This document shows positions 1 to 10,556 of a stretch of DNA of 64,000 nt, in pieces. The translations under genes and the position numbers were made by a program. The stretch's first letter is position 1. Each line of letters opens with the position of its first letter. Location: NCBI RefSeq assembly GCF_002464935.1, contig NZ_NBYY01000016.1, positions 31,680 to 95,679 of the forward strand, given 5' to 3'. Origin of the DNA: Candidatus Enterovibrio escicola. Lineage in GTDB: Bacteria > Pseudomonadota > Gammaproteobacteria > Enterobacterales > Vibrionaceae. The notes beneath the pieces are model-generated. The model did not search any database, was not told the DNA's origin, and saw nothing but the letters and a program-made list of their open reading frames with translations.

Positions 1-212
1 GCAATTAAACTCGGGTAACGGTCATTCGGAAAAATACGGAACCATTCGTTATTTGATGACTTGCTATGAATCAACCTCGTTGTTGTTCCAATTTCTCGGT
101 GCTTGTCCAGTGACTCATATGCAGGGTCCGTGATAACCAAATCGATAGATTAGTTAGGCTATTGTTTAAGCCATTCGACCGCATCTATCTGTTAAAAATC
201 AATGTTGCTCAT
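1..212 (-). pseudogene. Phage-type DNA N6-adenine methyltransferase, N-terminal fragment (runs off left edge)
   Basis: The minus-strand reading contains DLVITDPAYES, an aspartate-proline motif variant (DPAY in place of DPPY) typical of N6-adenine methyltransferases. It is followed by DKHREIGTTTRL and NNEWFRIFPNDRYPS, which match the N-terminal part of small phage adenine methylases. The reading is broken by two in-frame stops and one frameshift between the start near 212 and the DPAY motif, and it is cut by the window edge. It lies downstream of other phage-like relics on the same strand. Family recognition is by motif only. Confidence 0.6.
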
Positions 213-263
213 CAAACACTTCTCCTTCAAGCCAAGTGAACGAAAAACAACAAAACATTTCTT

Positions 264-446
264 TTATTTAAAGTTGGTGATGTATTTGATACGAAGAACC
301 ATATGACGGTTACTTTCGTAATCAACAACTATCACTTGATCTCAAACTTGACAGTCATGGGCATTGCGTCGAATTTTAAATGTGTTTTCACCAGAAATAA
401 TCGGCTTAAGGTATTTGGTGTTAATTTTAAGATCATGCTTTCTCAT
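264..446 (-). pseudogene. DUF3850 (ASCH-like) phage protein, one internal stop
   Basis: The frame begins MRKHDLKINTKYL and continues GENTFKIRRNAHD, the hallmark start of the DUF3850 family, a small ASCH/PUA-like domain common in phages (usual pattern HDLKI...G.KTFEIRKNDRD). It is 60 codons long with one in-frame TGA at codon 35, where the family has glycine (QVGD), so a single GGA-to-TGA change probably killed it. It overlaps the end of the upstream frame at 433-681. Confidence 0.6.
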
Positions 447-681
447 ATGACATACCGACCTTTTCACGCACCCCATCTTTTACACGTGCGATGGCATGTG
501 TGTAGGCTTCACTTTCTTGCTTATAAATCACAAGACCAAAGCGGTTATTACCTTCGTAAACAAACATCTTGGCTTCTAGCATTAGGTTTTTGATAACCAG
601 ATCCACGTTGAATTGTTGTTTCAGCAGATAATACGCTTCCTAGCACAGACTAGTGTATATCTTGTAATATTCAATATCCAT
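433..681 (-). pseudogene. Unrecognised small phage protein, one internal stop
   Basis: An 82-codon frame starts MDIEYYKIYTSLC with a GGGAG ribosome binding site just upstream. A TAG/TGA-type stop follows codon 13. The rest (EAYYLLKQQFNVDLVI, LMLEAKMFVYEGNNRFG) stays open to MSYEKA. The composition is coding-like and polar. I do not recognise the family. It lies in the same prophage remnant as the DUF3850 and methylase fragments. Confidence 0.4.
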
Positions 682-698
682 TGATCTCCCTTATTTGT

Positions 699-1070
699 CT
701 ATCTGTGTTTAGACAATACCAAATAATTTCCATCGCCTATGTTACGGATAAAGGCGTGCTGGGTGTTATCCCCTAACGCACTAACATTACGCACTTATTT
801 GCTATTAATACTTTTCTCTACAGGCTTTCTAATCAACACGCCTGCCTCTTTAGGCATCTTTTTAAGTATGCAGTCAGATTTAACAGGGAAACTAGGCAGA
901 TCATCAGGGATTAACTCCCCTTTCCAACCTAGCAGGTCTGGGCGTAGCCACTTGCCACGTAAGATTTATACCGGTAGAGCTTTACCGACACGTAATACGG
1001 GTGCGAGACTCAAAAGTTCGGTTATATCGGTACTACGGCGAGTGATGCTATATTGATAATACTCCAGCAA
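699..1070 (-). pseudogene. Unrecognised phage-like gene truncated by an IS fragment
   Basis: A long minus-strand frame has coding-like content (QLLEYYQYSITRRSTDI, VLRVGKALPVYILRG, KWLRPDLLGWKGELIPDD). It has one in-frame TAA near 825 and a terminal TAG at 699-701. The first part could be a small DNA-binding helix-turn-helix. The amino end is lost where an IS903-type end begins near 1071. No function assigned. Confidence 0.35.
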
Positions 1071-1229
1071 CTGAGCCACGGTTTACTAATTCTTGATTAT
1101 ATTGTTGTCACTTGCTGATCTTGTGCTTAGTCTTTGCCTTTCCTTTTGCCATCATCACCTCCTGCTTAACTCCATGATGATCTGATTGTAGAAATTGCGA
1201 TTAGTTCAGATATTTGGGAAAACAACGCT
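1071..1229 (-). mobile_element. IS903-group (IS5 family) 5' end fragment
   Basis: On the minus strand this is the left end of the IS903-like element: a near GGCGTTGTT terminus, the leader, and the transposase start MAKGKAKTKHKISK. A premature TGA follows, where other copies read tryptophan. It is nearly identical, in inverted orientation, to 1789-1950 on the other side of ndk, including the same TGA. Confidence 0.75.
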
Positions 1230-1345
1230 GTTCCATGATGTTAGGTTGGGTCTGTTATGGCATTCTGGTAGGCTACTTATGTAAGTATAACAAGTTGATA
1301 ACGTCTGATTAAAGCGGTATTAGCAAATACAAAAGGAAAAGAAAA

Positions 1346-1777
1346 ATGATCACTGAGTGCACTTTATCAATTGTTAAACCTGATGCTGTCGAGCGTAATT
1401 TGATTGGCGCCATTTATCAACGTATAGAAGCGGTAGGTTTGCGACTCATTGCTGTAAAAATGCTCCATCTTTCAGAGGAGAAAGCGAAAGGGTTTTATGC
1501 TGAACATGAAGGGAAGCATTTCTATGCAGATTTAATCACGTTCATGACATCTGGTCCTATAATAGTTCAGGTTCTAGAAGGTGAAGCTACCATCGATCGT
1601 TATCGAGAATTGATGGGTAAAGTTAACCCAGATGAGGCAGCCTATGGCACGATCCGTTCAGACTATGCAATAAACATATGTGTTAACTCTGTGCACGGTT
1701 CAGATAGTCAGATTGCTGCTAAACGTGAAATCGCGTATTTCTTCAGTGAAGATGAAATCTACCCACGTAAATCGTAA
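1346..1777 (+). CDS. ndk: Nucleoside diphosphate kinase
   Basis: Transfers the terminal phosphate of NTPs to NDPs through a phosphohistidine and so balances nucleotide pools in the cytoplasm. The 143-residue protein has the family's usual length. It opens [13 protein letters not shown], has [14 protein letters not shown] in the middle, and carries the catalytic histidine in NSVHGSDS near residue 117, followed by [13 protein letters not shown]. The ATG is preceded by a purine-rich AAAAGGAAAAG stretch. The gene is intact but isolated: IS903 ends in opposite orientation lie about 115 bp upstream and 11 bp downstream. The native neighbours and terminator have therefore been lost. Confidence 0.97.
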   Translation: MITECTLSIVKPDAVERNLIGAIYQRIEAVGLRLIAVKMLHLSEEKAKGFYAEHEGKHFYADLITFMTSGPIIVQVLEGEATIDRYRELMGKVNPDEAAYGTIRSDYAINICVNSVHGSDSQIAAKREIAYFFSEDEIYPRKS

Positions 1778-1788
1778 TGCATTAATAA

Positions 1789-3802
1789 GGCGTTGTTTCC
1801 TAAATATCTGAACTAATCGCAATTTCTACAATCAGATCATCATGGAGTTAAGCAGGAGGTGATGATGGCAAAAGGAAAGGCAAAGACTAAGCACAAGATC
1901 AGCAAGTGACAACAATATAATCAAGCATTAGTAAACCGTGGATCAGTTACTTTTTGGATAAACGTCGCTGTCATTAAGACATGGCATTGTCTAATGCATC
2001 ACGGCCATCGTGGCCATACGTTTATATTTTTGGATACCGTGATTGAAACGGTACTGATTATAAAAGATATTTTCAAGCTCTATAATTTATGGATTTAAGA
2101 AAGCTTTCTCAATTCGAATCTTACGTTGATGAATGTTTTGCTGAAATTACCTACATACACTTGCATTAGTAAACATTCGAAGAATGCAGAAGTTAAGTAA
2201 CCTCAGATTTACATAAGTGATTGCTTATCAAACCGAGTAATTATTAATGCTCGGTTTCTTTGGTTGAAATGAATACGCGATAAACCCCCAGCAAATTTAT
2301 AATAAAACTGATACAACGGCGGTGCCAAGAAGGCTCTATTTGGGATATGTCTTTTAGTTGGTCAAAAACGATTGTAATAATAAATTGTTTCCGGAGTATC
2401 AGGCTCTCCCAAAGTTTCATCACTTTGGATTTCATGTTTTTTTACATCCGTTATCAGTGTCACTCCCTTGTCTGCGAGTTCCCGCTCCAATGGAGTAGAG
2501 ATATAACCTTTTTCTCCGTATAAATAGCCACAAAATTCCTCAGCCATTTCCGGCACAGGCTTCCTATCATCCACGTTAGCCGTTGTCACCTTGATTATTG
2601 ATAATAAAGTGTACTTTGAAGGCGTAGAACCACCCCATTATTCCTTTTTCTTGCTTCGCGGTACCTTTAAAAACCTGATGTCTGAAAATGCGTAGCTTAT
2701 GAGAAACCTGTAGCTTAGACGAATTAACGAAGGCAATCCTTGTCGGTTTTGCCTGTCGGTAAGAGCAAAGCTAAACCAGAACACTTTTCATGGGATTGAG
2801 CATTCTCGTTTAGCTGACTAATTCAGGAAATCTGAGGGTGAGGCAGAAGTAAACAAAGTGGATGTAATAGGTTTTAAAGTCTAGATATCCAGATTAATAG
2901 AAAGCTATCACTATCGTCATCATTTCGCTAACCGAGAGGCAAGAAGGTTTGTTTCTTTGTTTGACACCTGAAAAATGAAGTATTTTCCCATGTAGGGAGG
3001 AAAATATGGCTGTTCTCGTCGATATCGACGAAAACAGCGTCTAACGTATTCATGCCAAAATCCTTATATAATCGATAGTTTTTTAAACGATCAGATCGCG
3101 ACTTTGGCATTTAGTTAATTTCTTATGCGCAACTCAGGTTAAGTACCGTTTACCGAGTCGAGGAGCTGTTGCTCACGTTGTTATTGCGACCACAGGCCTA
3201 AAGGTATACGAAAAATTAGAATGGAAAACACATAAAAAAGGTAAGGAGAATAGGTATATCTAGAGTAAACTTCATCTTGCTGTTGATATGTCTACTCATG
3301 AGATTATCGCTGCAGAAGTTAGCTTAGTTTCTGTGGGTGACAATCAGGTTTTACCTACATTACTTACCCCATTAAGACGAAAGATACAGTAAGTCAGTGC
3401 GGATAAAGCCTATGACACAAAAGCATGTCACCACGTACTGAAAAATAAAGAAATATCGCCCAGTATTCCACCGCGAAATAACGCGAAATACTGTAAAAAA
3501 GGGAATCCTAGAAATGAAGATCTAAAGGCATTGAAAGAGGCCAAACTAGATGGAGTAAAAACAAGGATAGAGTTTATCACAAACGTTCATTAGCAGAAAC
3601 AGTAATGTTTCATTACAAACAGTTGCTCAGCCATAAACTCATTCTTCGTGATTAAAATGCTCAAGTTTGTGAAGCTCAGGCAAATATTAAAGCAATGAAT
3701 AAAGTTATAAAACTAGGTATACCTGTTCGCCAGCAGACAAAATCAAGACTGTAAAAAAGATTGGGATCAGTGCGTTATAAGCCTGATTTACTCAACAATT
3801 CC
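1789..3802 (+). mobile_element. IS903-group (IS5 family) element, decayed and split by an IS982 copy
   Basis: The left end GGCGTTGTTT is at 1789 and the right end resembles AACAAcgcc near 3794-3802. The transposase reading (MAKGKAKTKHKISK, then after a stop LVNRG.VTFWI) breaks at 2200, where an IS982 copy is inserted. It resumes at 3140 (YRLPSRGAVAHVVI-like, GLKVYE, LHLAVDMSTHE, SADKAYDTKAC). Family comparison with IS903 gives the DDE residues in VIDATGLKV, SADGAYD and the later HKRSLAETVMF. Stops and frameshifts show that it is dead. Confidence 0.8.
2200..3139 (-). mobile_element. IS982-family element, decayed, inserted in the IS903 copy
   Basis: It is bounded by ACCTCAG at 2200 and CTCAGGT ending at 3139. 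The flanks repeat TAAGTA at 2194-2199 and 3140-3145, a 6-bp target duplication that reconstructs the interrupted IS903 reading. Minus-strand transposase pieces include LDAVFVDIDE, ANVDDRKPVPEMAEE and GYISTPLERELADKG. They are separated by stops and frameshifts. Confidence 0.85.
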
Positions 3803-4440
3803 GTGCTGCATTGCTATTGATATCTTAATAGAAATATCCAATACACTGACTATTAACTTAGAGTTTGCGCCGGCGCGACACATATCCATGATGGTCAATG
3901 CTGTGTTTTGCAGTTTTCCATTTTGGTCAGGATATTGCCATTGTTCTTGTTATTGGTGATCCAACTCCGCCGGAAAGTGTGCTGTTTTTATTAGATCGAC
4001 CCAAGACCTACGTGACCCTCTAATGCATTGTGCACCGGTTGCTTGGAGAAATGAAACGTGAGCTATTGATGAACTACCCATTTAACACAGGATCCAATCC
4101 AGTGCATGATCTTTTATTTGGTTATTAGTTTAATACCAGCTATGGTCTCATGCATACGGCCTTTTTGACGACCTGATTCCACCCTAGGTGGCGTTGTTGG
4201 TTTGATCAGCGTTGGGCTGTTGATGGACAAAGTTTTATCAGGCACCGTTATGAACGTCGCCCAAGGGTCAATGGGTTTTCATCTCAGCTTTGCATTACCC
4301 GACACGATCCCGAGCAGCGGAAATTTCCTAGATGTTTGGCATTGGCCTCGCGGTTGTGATATGTTCGCTTTTTCTTAGCCAAGCCGAAAGGTTTTTCCTA
4401 AGACGAGACATTCGTTGCCGCCACTAGATGTCAGTGATTT
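3803..4440 (+). pseudogene. Unreadable debris, possibly a membrane transporter
   Basis: No open gene. Short plus-strand readings are hydrophobic, such as GGVVGLISVGLLMDKVLS near 4190 and MFGIGLAVVICSLFLSQAE near 4332. They would suit transmembrane segments of a transporter, possibly of the major facilitator type. Several frames and stops are involved and I cannot name the gene. Confidence 0.2.
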
Positions 4441-5000
4441 TTCCTTACTCATAGCTGTACTGCATTCGGAATACCGCATGGCAGAGCAAAACAAGACGGT
4501 TGCCAATATGAGACGTTAAATCTCCACTGATGTACTCCGCCATTTGTTGTGAATTACGGGTAACATGTATCCAACAGCACTGGTGGTGCGTAGGATCAAG
4601 CCAGTTATAACTACCACATTGATTGGTTATCACTATCGTGTGACACGGTTCATCTAGCATTGCTTTTGCTGTTTCTGCATTACGACGATAATGAATAGTC
4701 TGATATACCGCATCACTGCCACTGAGGAGCCAGACCTATCGGTAACCACTTCTCAATTTCGTTTGTGCGTTGTTTCATCTATATAAATAACAGCAGATTG
4801 TTTTACATGGTGATGCAGCGCCTAATGCAACGGCGTTAACATACTACTGACTCCTCCTTGGGGAAAAGTGGCTCGGACGGTATGGTTACAGTGCTGGCAC
4901 CGACCATGGAATACCTGATATTCAGTAATATCCAACGATACTTTAGGTAACCCAAAGAGTTGATGACGATAGGTAGACTCCGTATTCGAGACAATATTCC
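4440..5000 (-). mobile_element. IS66-family transposase relic
   Basis: Minus-strand readings include AVIYIDETTHKRN (the catalytic IYVDET-like stretch), then MLDEPCHTIVITNQCGSYNWL and CCWIHVTRNSQQMAEYI. These correspond to the DDE core of IS66 TnpC proteins. An upstream stretch with paired cysteines (GRCQHCNHTVRA) matches the zinc-finger region. Several stops and frame changes break the gene, and both ends are missing. Confidence 0.65.
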
Positions 5001-5100
5001 AAAATTTTTAATAAAATTAATAAAATAAATTAGATAGGATAAATATGTAACATTTCACAAAAAACGTGTAACAACCCAATATTTTGACCTTTATGTAACA

Positions 5101-6110
5101 TTATGCTGGAGCTAAAAAGCCCTCCAGTGAAATCATGACGTCCTCTAAATGATTGACATTCAGATGAGCGTAACGTTTAACCCTGCTAGGCGTTAAGTTA
5201 CCCCGACAGAGCATCATTTTTAACTCAGGTGTGTTATGCATAGCCAAACGTGTAGCAAATGTATGACGCATTACGTGAAGTATACATTCAGGGTTATATT
5301 TGTAGCCTAGAGCCGTCCGAATCTTCTTCCAGTTATTTATAAATTTCGTTCCCGAAAGTCCTTCAAACGGCATGTGAAGACCTCTTTCTTTTCGTTCACG
5401 CATAATGTCAGCCGAACGTTTAAGCAGCGGAACTCGCCCTGTTTGCCCGTTCTTCTTGTCTCTGAGCATTATATGTGAACAATTTTCCATCACATCTCGC
5501 CATTCTAGTTTCTGTAGTTCCCAAGTTCTACATCCGGTGTCTATCGCCATAATGATAAAATCCGAGATTAAGCTTTTCTTGTTTAACTGAAACCAGTTCA
5601 CAATCATTCGTTCTTCCTCTAAAGAAAAGAACCGTTTGCGCGCCCCTTATCTATTTTGCACCAAGGAAACAACGGAATGTACTAACAGTGTCCCAGAAAC
5701 ACACAGTGTTTAAGAACGACACGGAGTTTGCTAAGACTCTTATTAATCGTACTCCCAGCGTGCTCTAAAAATATCCAGTTAGTAATCTGCGTAGGTGCAT
5801 AATTTAACAGCGGGTATTTCTGAGGTCTCTATGTTCCAGCCAAAAAGTCTAGTATTTCTCCAATTGCTTCCTGCTGGATTTCCAGTCCTTTTTGTATGTC
5901 CGGACTCCACGGATACACACACGCTCGTTTATAACCCGCTTCCAGCGTACCTGCCCTTGCTGAACTCACATCAGCTTCGACGGGAGATTACAGTGAAATG
6001 GCTAGCAAACGCAACGCTTTTTCGACAGCATCTCCGTAGGTCTTGCTACTTCATTGTTTATATTTCCCTTCTACCTTAAAGTCTGCTTGGTAGGATGTAC
6101 CTCGCATACG
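5101..6110 (-). pseudogene. Phage tyrosine recombinase (integrase), amino half frameshifted
   Basis: The carboxyl half (5101-5607) is open and carries the family residues: arginine in DTGCRTWELQKL, HxxR in HVMRHTFATRL, and the final tyrosine in RVKRYAHLN. Upstream debris on the same strand reads as an arm-binding domain (SYQADFKVEGKY, KTYGDAVEKAL) and a core-binding domain (TLEAGYKRACVCI, TINKSLSKLRVVL), with several stops and frame changes. It lies at the downstream end of the T7-like phage remnant and is probably its own integrase. It cannot be functional as it stands. Confidence 0.7.
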
Positions 6111-6295
6111 TACACGAATGTTATAAATTTTCTCTTATTGTTCTAATATGTTCAGTTTTTACCTCACCTATGTTTATTTATCTCTTGTTTAGTCATTTAT
6201 TCTCCTCTAAGTGTTGAGTTGTCATCCCTGTCAGTGCCTGCTGTACAGGCACACATATGATTGAAAGAAACCTCTGGTAGGTTCCCTTAAGTTTC

Positions 6296-6703
6296 CTATG
6301 GATTATTAAAAACAGGGCGGATTGCCTCAGCTACCAGAAGACCTTTAGTTGTTAACTCTAGGTATTTTGAACGATACTCATTGTAACCGTAGACAAATAT
6401 ACATAGACCGTAACCGTCCTTTGCTTCTAGTGTTAATCGTTTGCAGTGCCTACTGGCTGATGACTGCCCTATTGCTAGGATTTTTTGTATATAGTTGGAA
6501 TTAACCGTTAGCCTTGGTTTGTTTACCACTTCCAAAAAAATGACCATTTGAAGCGGGTGCATTTCCTTATTTACTTCCTTCCTAAATGCCTCCAACTGCT
6601 TACAGAAACGCACAGCAGGAACACTAAAAGTTTGAGTTTCCACCAAATTACTAACCTCTTTTATATTTTTTAGCTGAATAAAAGGCCATAGCAATAAGTA
6701 CAT
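6296..6703 (-). CDS. Winged-helix, MarR-like phage regulator
   Basis: The 135-residue frame has a winged-helix pattern: MVIFLEVVNKPRLTVNSNYI, a recognition-helix-like IGQSSASRHCKRL, then a wing-like YRSKYLELTTKGLLVAEAI. This resembles small MarR-type proteins found beside integrases in some podoviruses. It is probably a phage DNA-binding regulator. The true start is uncertain: the first 20 residues are hydrophobic and unlike the rest, and a later non-ATG start is possible. It lies between the terminase relic and the integrase on the same strand. Confidence 0.45.
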   Translation of the reverse strand: MYLLLWPFIQLKNIKEVSNLVETQTFSVPAVRFCKQLEAFRKEVNKEMHPLQMVIFLEVVNKPRLTVNSNYIQKILAIGQSSASRHCKRLTLEAKDGYGLCIFVYGYNEYRSKYLELTTKGLLVAEAIRPVFNNP

Positions 6704-6885
6704 ACACGCCTCGAGGTTGATGCACTCAAGACCCTTGCAAATAATTACGCTAGCCTCGTTGTGAATAGTGTTTCTTAACCCACACAGGTTTACTAGGAAA
6801 AATAGTATTTCTTTTGCATATCTGTATAGCTACTTTATTAAGAATGGTTTATCTCCATGGCTTCAAAGAGACCATAGCCCGTCTT

Positions 6886-7041
6886 TCATTTATGCATTAG
6901 CCACTGCTTTTTCCCTTTTATAGACTGAGAGTAACCTGTAGTTTCTTTTACATTCCAAATTATTAAAGAGCTGTATAGTTGTTCAGGTTTACCTGCCTGT
7001 TCCGCTATACGTTGGTGTAACGGGGCATTAATATGCCTCAT
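6886..7041 (-). CDS. Small ORF, unrecognised, in phage remnant
   Basis: A 51-codon frame, MRHINAPLHQRIAEQAGKP to KGKKQWLMHK, is preceded by AAAGAAG. It has charged, coding-like content but no family I recognise. It is co-oriented with the phage genes around it. It may be a real small phage gene or a piece of a longer broken one. Confidence 0.3.
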   Translation of the reverse strand: MRHINAPLHQRIAEQAGKPEQLYSSLIIWNVKETTGYSQSIKGKKQWLMHK

Positions 7042-7059
7042 CTTCTTTAATGTCGCAAT

Positions 7060-7118
7060 GCTTGCATTGCGTTATTTTTCAGCTTCTCCTCCTTCTGGAG
7101 GAGTCTTATTGTTTTATA
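7060..7118 (+). terminator. Two tandem terminator-like hairpins
   Basis: CGCAATG-CTTG-CATTGCG is followed by TTATTTTT. CTCCTCC-TTCT-GGAGGAG is then followed by TCTTATTGTTTT. Both have strong stems and a T-rich run on the plus strand. The surrounding phage genes run on the minus strand, so these may end transcription entering from the left. Confidence 0.4.
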
Positions 7119-7439
7119 TGTATAAAATATATTTAAAGAATCACAGTGAACTATAAGTGACACCTTCACAGTAAAATACGAAGAGTGATACCGCCTCAAA
7201 AAGTTGTTTATTCTAGGCCATTTAGGTTTTACGCTGTGTACCTCTACAGGTATTTCCGGAGGTATCACTGGAAGAAAAAGGAAGACTCATATATACGCGT
7301 GTGAAAGCGGAAAAATCTGCGTAAGTACTCATGACAAACGTGGGAATCTTAATCCCAGCAGTTGTTACATTCATTCCTATTAAACACTTTAAAATCAATA
7401 AACTGTGCAATCTTTTGGTAAAAGAGAGAATAAGACAAT

Positions 7440-8165
7440 TCCGCAGCTATATTTTTCGTGTCTCTTTCGATAAGCTTGTAATCAATCAATAACTTATGCT
7501 GCATCATGACGGGTTCTAGCGTATCGCTAATACGGCATTCTTTCTGTACGTGGTGCCTTACCTATTTGATAAAGCAAGGGTAAATCTGGTTAACGAAAGG
7601 TCGTAGTAATTATCCAAACATACCGTCACCAAAATTAGACTCATAGATAATCTTATTTACCTTATGCATCTTCGCTGCCTTTGTGATTTCCGTTAAGTTC
7701 TGCAGGGCAGAGCCTTCCTGCAAACCTTCAGATTTAACGAGAAAGATATAACTATTTAGGAAGTAGGTAACATTATAAGCCATATCATCCTTACCTCGTC
7801 CTGAATGGTCTATGCTCAGTAAACGTCCTGTGAACGCGCTCACGGTCTCTGCCTAAAACAGGGAGCGGTAAGTAGTGGTTATTAGCCAAGCCTAGCACCT
7901 GTAGATCTGTGATGCGTTTAGCAGGATCATTGCACCAATCGTAGGACGTAGGGCCCTTCTCTCGCGCAATGTTTGACACAATTAAATCGCTAAGTCTCAG
8001 GGGGTACTTATCTGCATCACTGCGCGTTATGTCAAGCATGAACTGCAAAGCGAAGCCACATTTACCGTAAGACACACGTTACTCCATTAAATCCTCATTG
8101 GAGAAACGTGAAGGATTTTTGCTATGCACAATCCGGACTAAAGGGGTACTTCCTGCTCCTCCTGT
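7440..8165 (-). pseudogene. T7-like terminase large subunit, nuclease domain only
   Basis: Minus-strand readings in order: PSRFSNEDLME, YGKCGFALQFMLDITRSDA, LGRDRERVHRTFTEHRP, LLSIDHSGRGKDDMAYNV, KVNKIIYESNFGDGMFG, then RISDTLEPVMMQHKLLI. SIDHSGRGKD and YESNFGDGMF fit the nuclease-domain metal-binding motifs of podovirus terminases (compare DPSGRG and EDNFGDGMF). The ATPase half is missing. At least three frame changes are needed to read it. It abuts the truncated RNA polymerase gene, so an internal deletion removed most of the phage genome between them. Confidence 0.65.
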
Positions 8166-8169
8166 CCTT

Positions 8170-10008
8170 TTAAATCCCTTTTGATCCTTCTGCTCTACTT
8201 TGTATTAAGGGGGCCAAATCCTTTGGTTTCGCAAGTTTTAGTACTTGTGCATGTGAACATTCCCCTACAAGCTCTCGAAGTTCCTTCTCGACAAGAACTG
8301 CGATAACACCGTAGATATCTGCAGGCTTGTTTGTGGCCGTCAAGTTGACGTATTGGCCAGTGTTTTTACAACGTAAAACTGCACCTAAAATTTGCAAACC
8401 AGAGCAGGACATCCAGTGCGAGGGGATGCGCGATAAGAACGTTTAGGGCTCTTTATATGACCACGCACGCTTAAGCTCTAGAGCTACCACCAGCGCTTTC
8501 CAAGGTTCATTGCACTCAGACCAGAAACTTCTGCTGTCTAAGGGGTCGTCCGCAAGTTTTAGGATGTACTTTTTATTCTCAGGCACCCAACGGAGCCATT
8601 CATCAAATGAGACCTTACTAGATGCCCCAAAGATTAGCGGAGTGGATTTCGAGCTACTTTAGGCCGTGTGTGCCACGGGCAGCAGCTTCTAAAAAGAGAA
8701 GGAAAGCTTTTGTAGAATCGGTGCCCTGAAAATTTAATTTGGATGTTACGTAGACTCTCATTCGTCTATCACCTTGCCAAGGGACATAGAAGTTATCTTC
8801 CCCAGCATACTTTTCGGCTAAACCTAACATAAGAGCGTGTGACATACGCTTAGAGCGGTTGACGGTTTCTGCTCTGTGGAAAACTGTGCAAGCTTGTTGG
8901 TAAAAGAAGAGTGTTTCACTGTCGGTATCACACGCTGTGGAACACCGGACGTTCTTGGAAAGAACTCGAGCTTTGTTCAGCGGAATACCAATATATTCCG
9001 ACCATGCGACAGCATTATCTCGAAAACACTCACACCACTGGTGGATGGCCTTATTTATTACTAGATGTGTCTCTTGGATACGATTGATGGCATTTAGCAC
9101 TCCAGCTATCTCCACTTTTTTAAGTTGCTATAGGTTACTTGTCTTCACGATGCTAAGCGCTGGTAAAGCTTGCGTTAGATAAGCACCTCAATATAGCGAC
9201 TTATTTGTCCACGGGCGTGGTGGAACTAGAAATGGTTGGCGTTAAGGATGCAATATCAGTGCCAATTAGTTGGCGACACTCCTGTATCCAACGGTTGAGC
9301 TCGGGGTTAAGGTGTAAGCACGGCCAGCTCTTGAGCTTACCATTCCCTTTCCTAGAGACAAAAATGCTCACCTAGAACCAGTCAATATGATTATTACGAA
9401 GAACAATTAAGGCTTGACCTATCGCCATCTTTTCGTTGTCAGGCCATGCAAATGATGGTATTCCCGCAGCGTTCTTGAGGAACCACCTCAGCGAAGCACA
9501 TTTCTCGTGTAGCCTGCTTTTAGTCGTAACGTTTGCAGTTGCACGACGGAATGTATTCATGTCCACACCTTCGAGATAAAGAAAATCTATCTCGTCTTGT
9601 AAGTTCTTAGCTATCCGCACCGCTATCTTTAGAGAGGGATAATTAACTGCTGATGCCATCGACACAGGTATTTAAAACAATGGTAGCTATTACCCTCGTG
9701 TCGGGCATGTATCCAAGGACCTCATGCACTACGTGCGGTTTACCTCTTTTTGGCGCTGTGTAATAGGCAGTGAGAACTGTGGTGAACTCATCGATGCTTT
9801 TATCTATTAAAAGTGAGCCGTAAGCCGTATTTGATTTCTTTTCCTCGCTGGCTACTGTAGTCAGGTCATTCATGATTTGTGTGTACTTACTGTTGATTTG
9901 TCGGATATAAAGTTCGTGAGGAGCTGTCATGTTTAGTTTCAGGTCTTCGGTAGTTGGATGAGTGAAACTTACAGTTGTTTCAGACGTGAGAATGCCTACG
10001 AGAGTCAT
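8170..10008 (-). pseudogene. T7-type single-subunit DNA-dependent RNA polymerase, truncated and frameshifted
   Basis: Phage enzyme that would transcribe the phage genome from its own promoters. The ATG at 10008 has AAGGA upstream. Successive readings follow the T7 RNA polymerase order: N-terminal domain (LGYMPDTRVIATIVLNTC, LKIAVRIAKNLQDEID), then AINRIQETHLVINKAI, RSKRMSHALMLGLAEKY, FYVPWQGDRRMRVYV, KLNFQGTDSTKAFL, VSFDEWLRWVPENKKYIL, and the catalytic-aspartate motif PLALD followed after one lost base by SCSGLQILGAVLR and ADIYGVIAVLVEKEL. About the last 300 residues, holding the lysine/tyrosine and second aspartate motifs, are absent. At least four frame changes or stops make it inactive. 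Confidence 0.75.
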
Positions 10009-10556
10009 CGTATAGAATCCTTTTTATTATTTTTTGGTTTAAATCATTGGAAGTGGAGCTGGGAGTAAGACTTACGGTGATTTACAGTTCTCTTGCTTCT
10101 CTTATTCTTCTATTTTCCCTTCCCTTCCTCCACTTTTATCTACTTATCTATACATCAATATCTTGATTTCTAACACACGTCTTCCAGAAACCTTCCATAC
10201 TAAAAGTATTAATAATAATAAATGAGAGCGTTCTTACGCCGAATATACTGTAAGTATTTCTATCCCTTAATAAGAACTCCCAGCTACACAAATGTGTTCT
10301 TTATCAACAATTGAGGTGTAATATGGAATATCAAATTACAGTGTGTACTGCAGGCTCATATAAAAAAGCCCCTATCGTCAACCAAGGCTACTGCATTACT
10401 ACTTTAATTTTAATGACTTATAAAGTTATTGCCTATCTTCTCTAAAATGCACTCCCTCTAAGCTAAGTTAAGCGTTGGGAACAATATTCCCACCGCATTA
10501 GGTGCAGCAGGTATCTAGCTGACAATACACAATGGAATCGGTTTCTTTGAGCTCGC
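10009..10556. other. Intergenic region upstream of the phage RNA polymerase
   Basis: No gene seen. The stretch is AT-rich, with pyrimidine-rich runs around 10080-10150, and would hold the early phage control region. No operator could be picked out with confidence. Confidence 0.3.

Noticed and set aside
739..1056. A 105-codon plus-strand ORF
   Set aside because: The opposite strand has a better coding-like frame in line with the other phage genes there.
5795..6079. A 94-codon plus-strand ORF
   Set aside because: It overlaps minus-strand integrase amino-domain debris, which has recognisable motifs; the plus frame has none.
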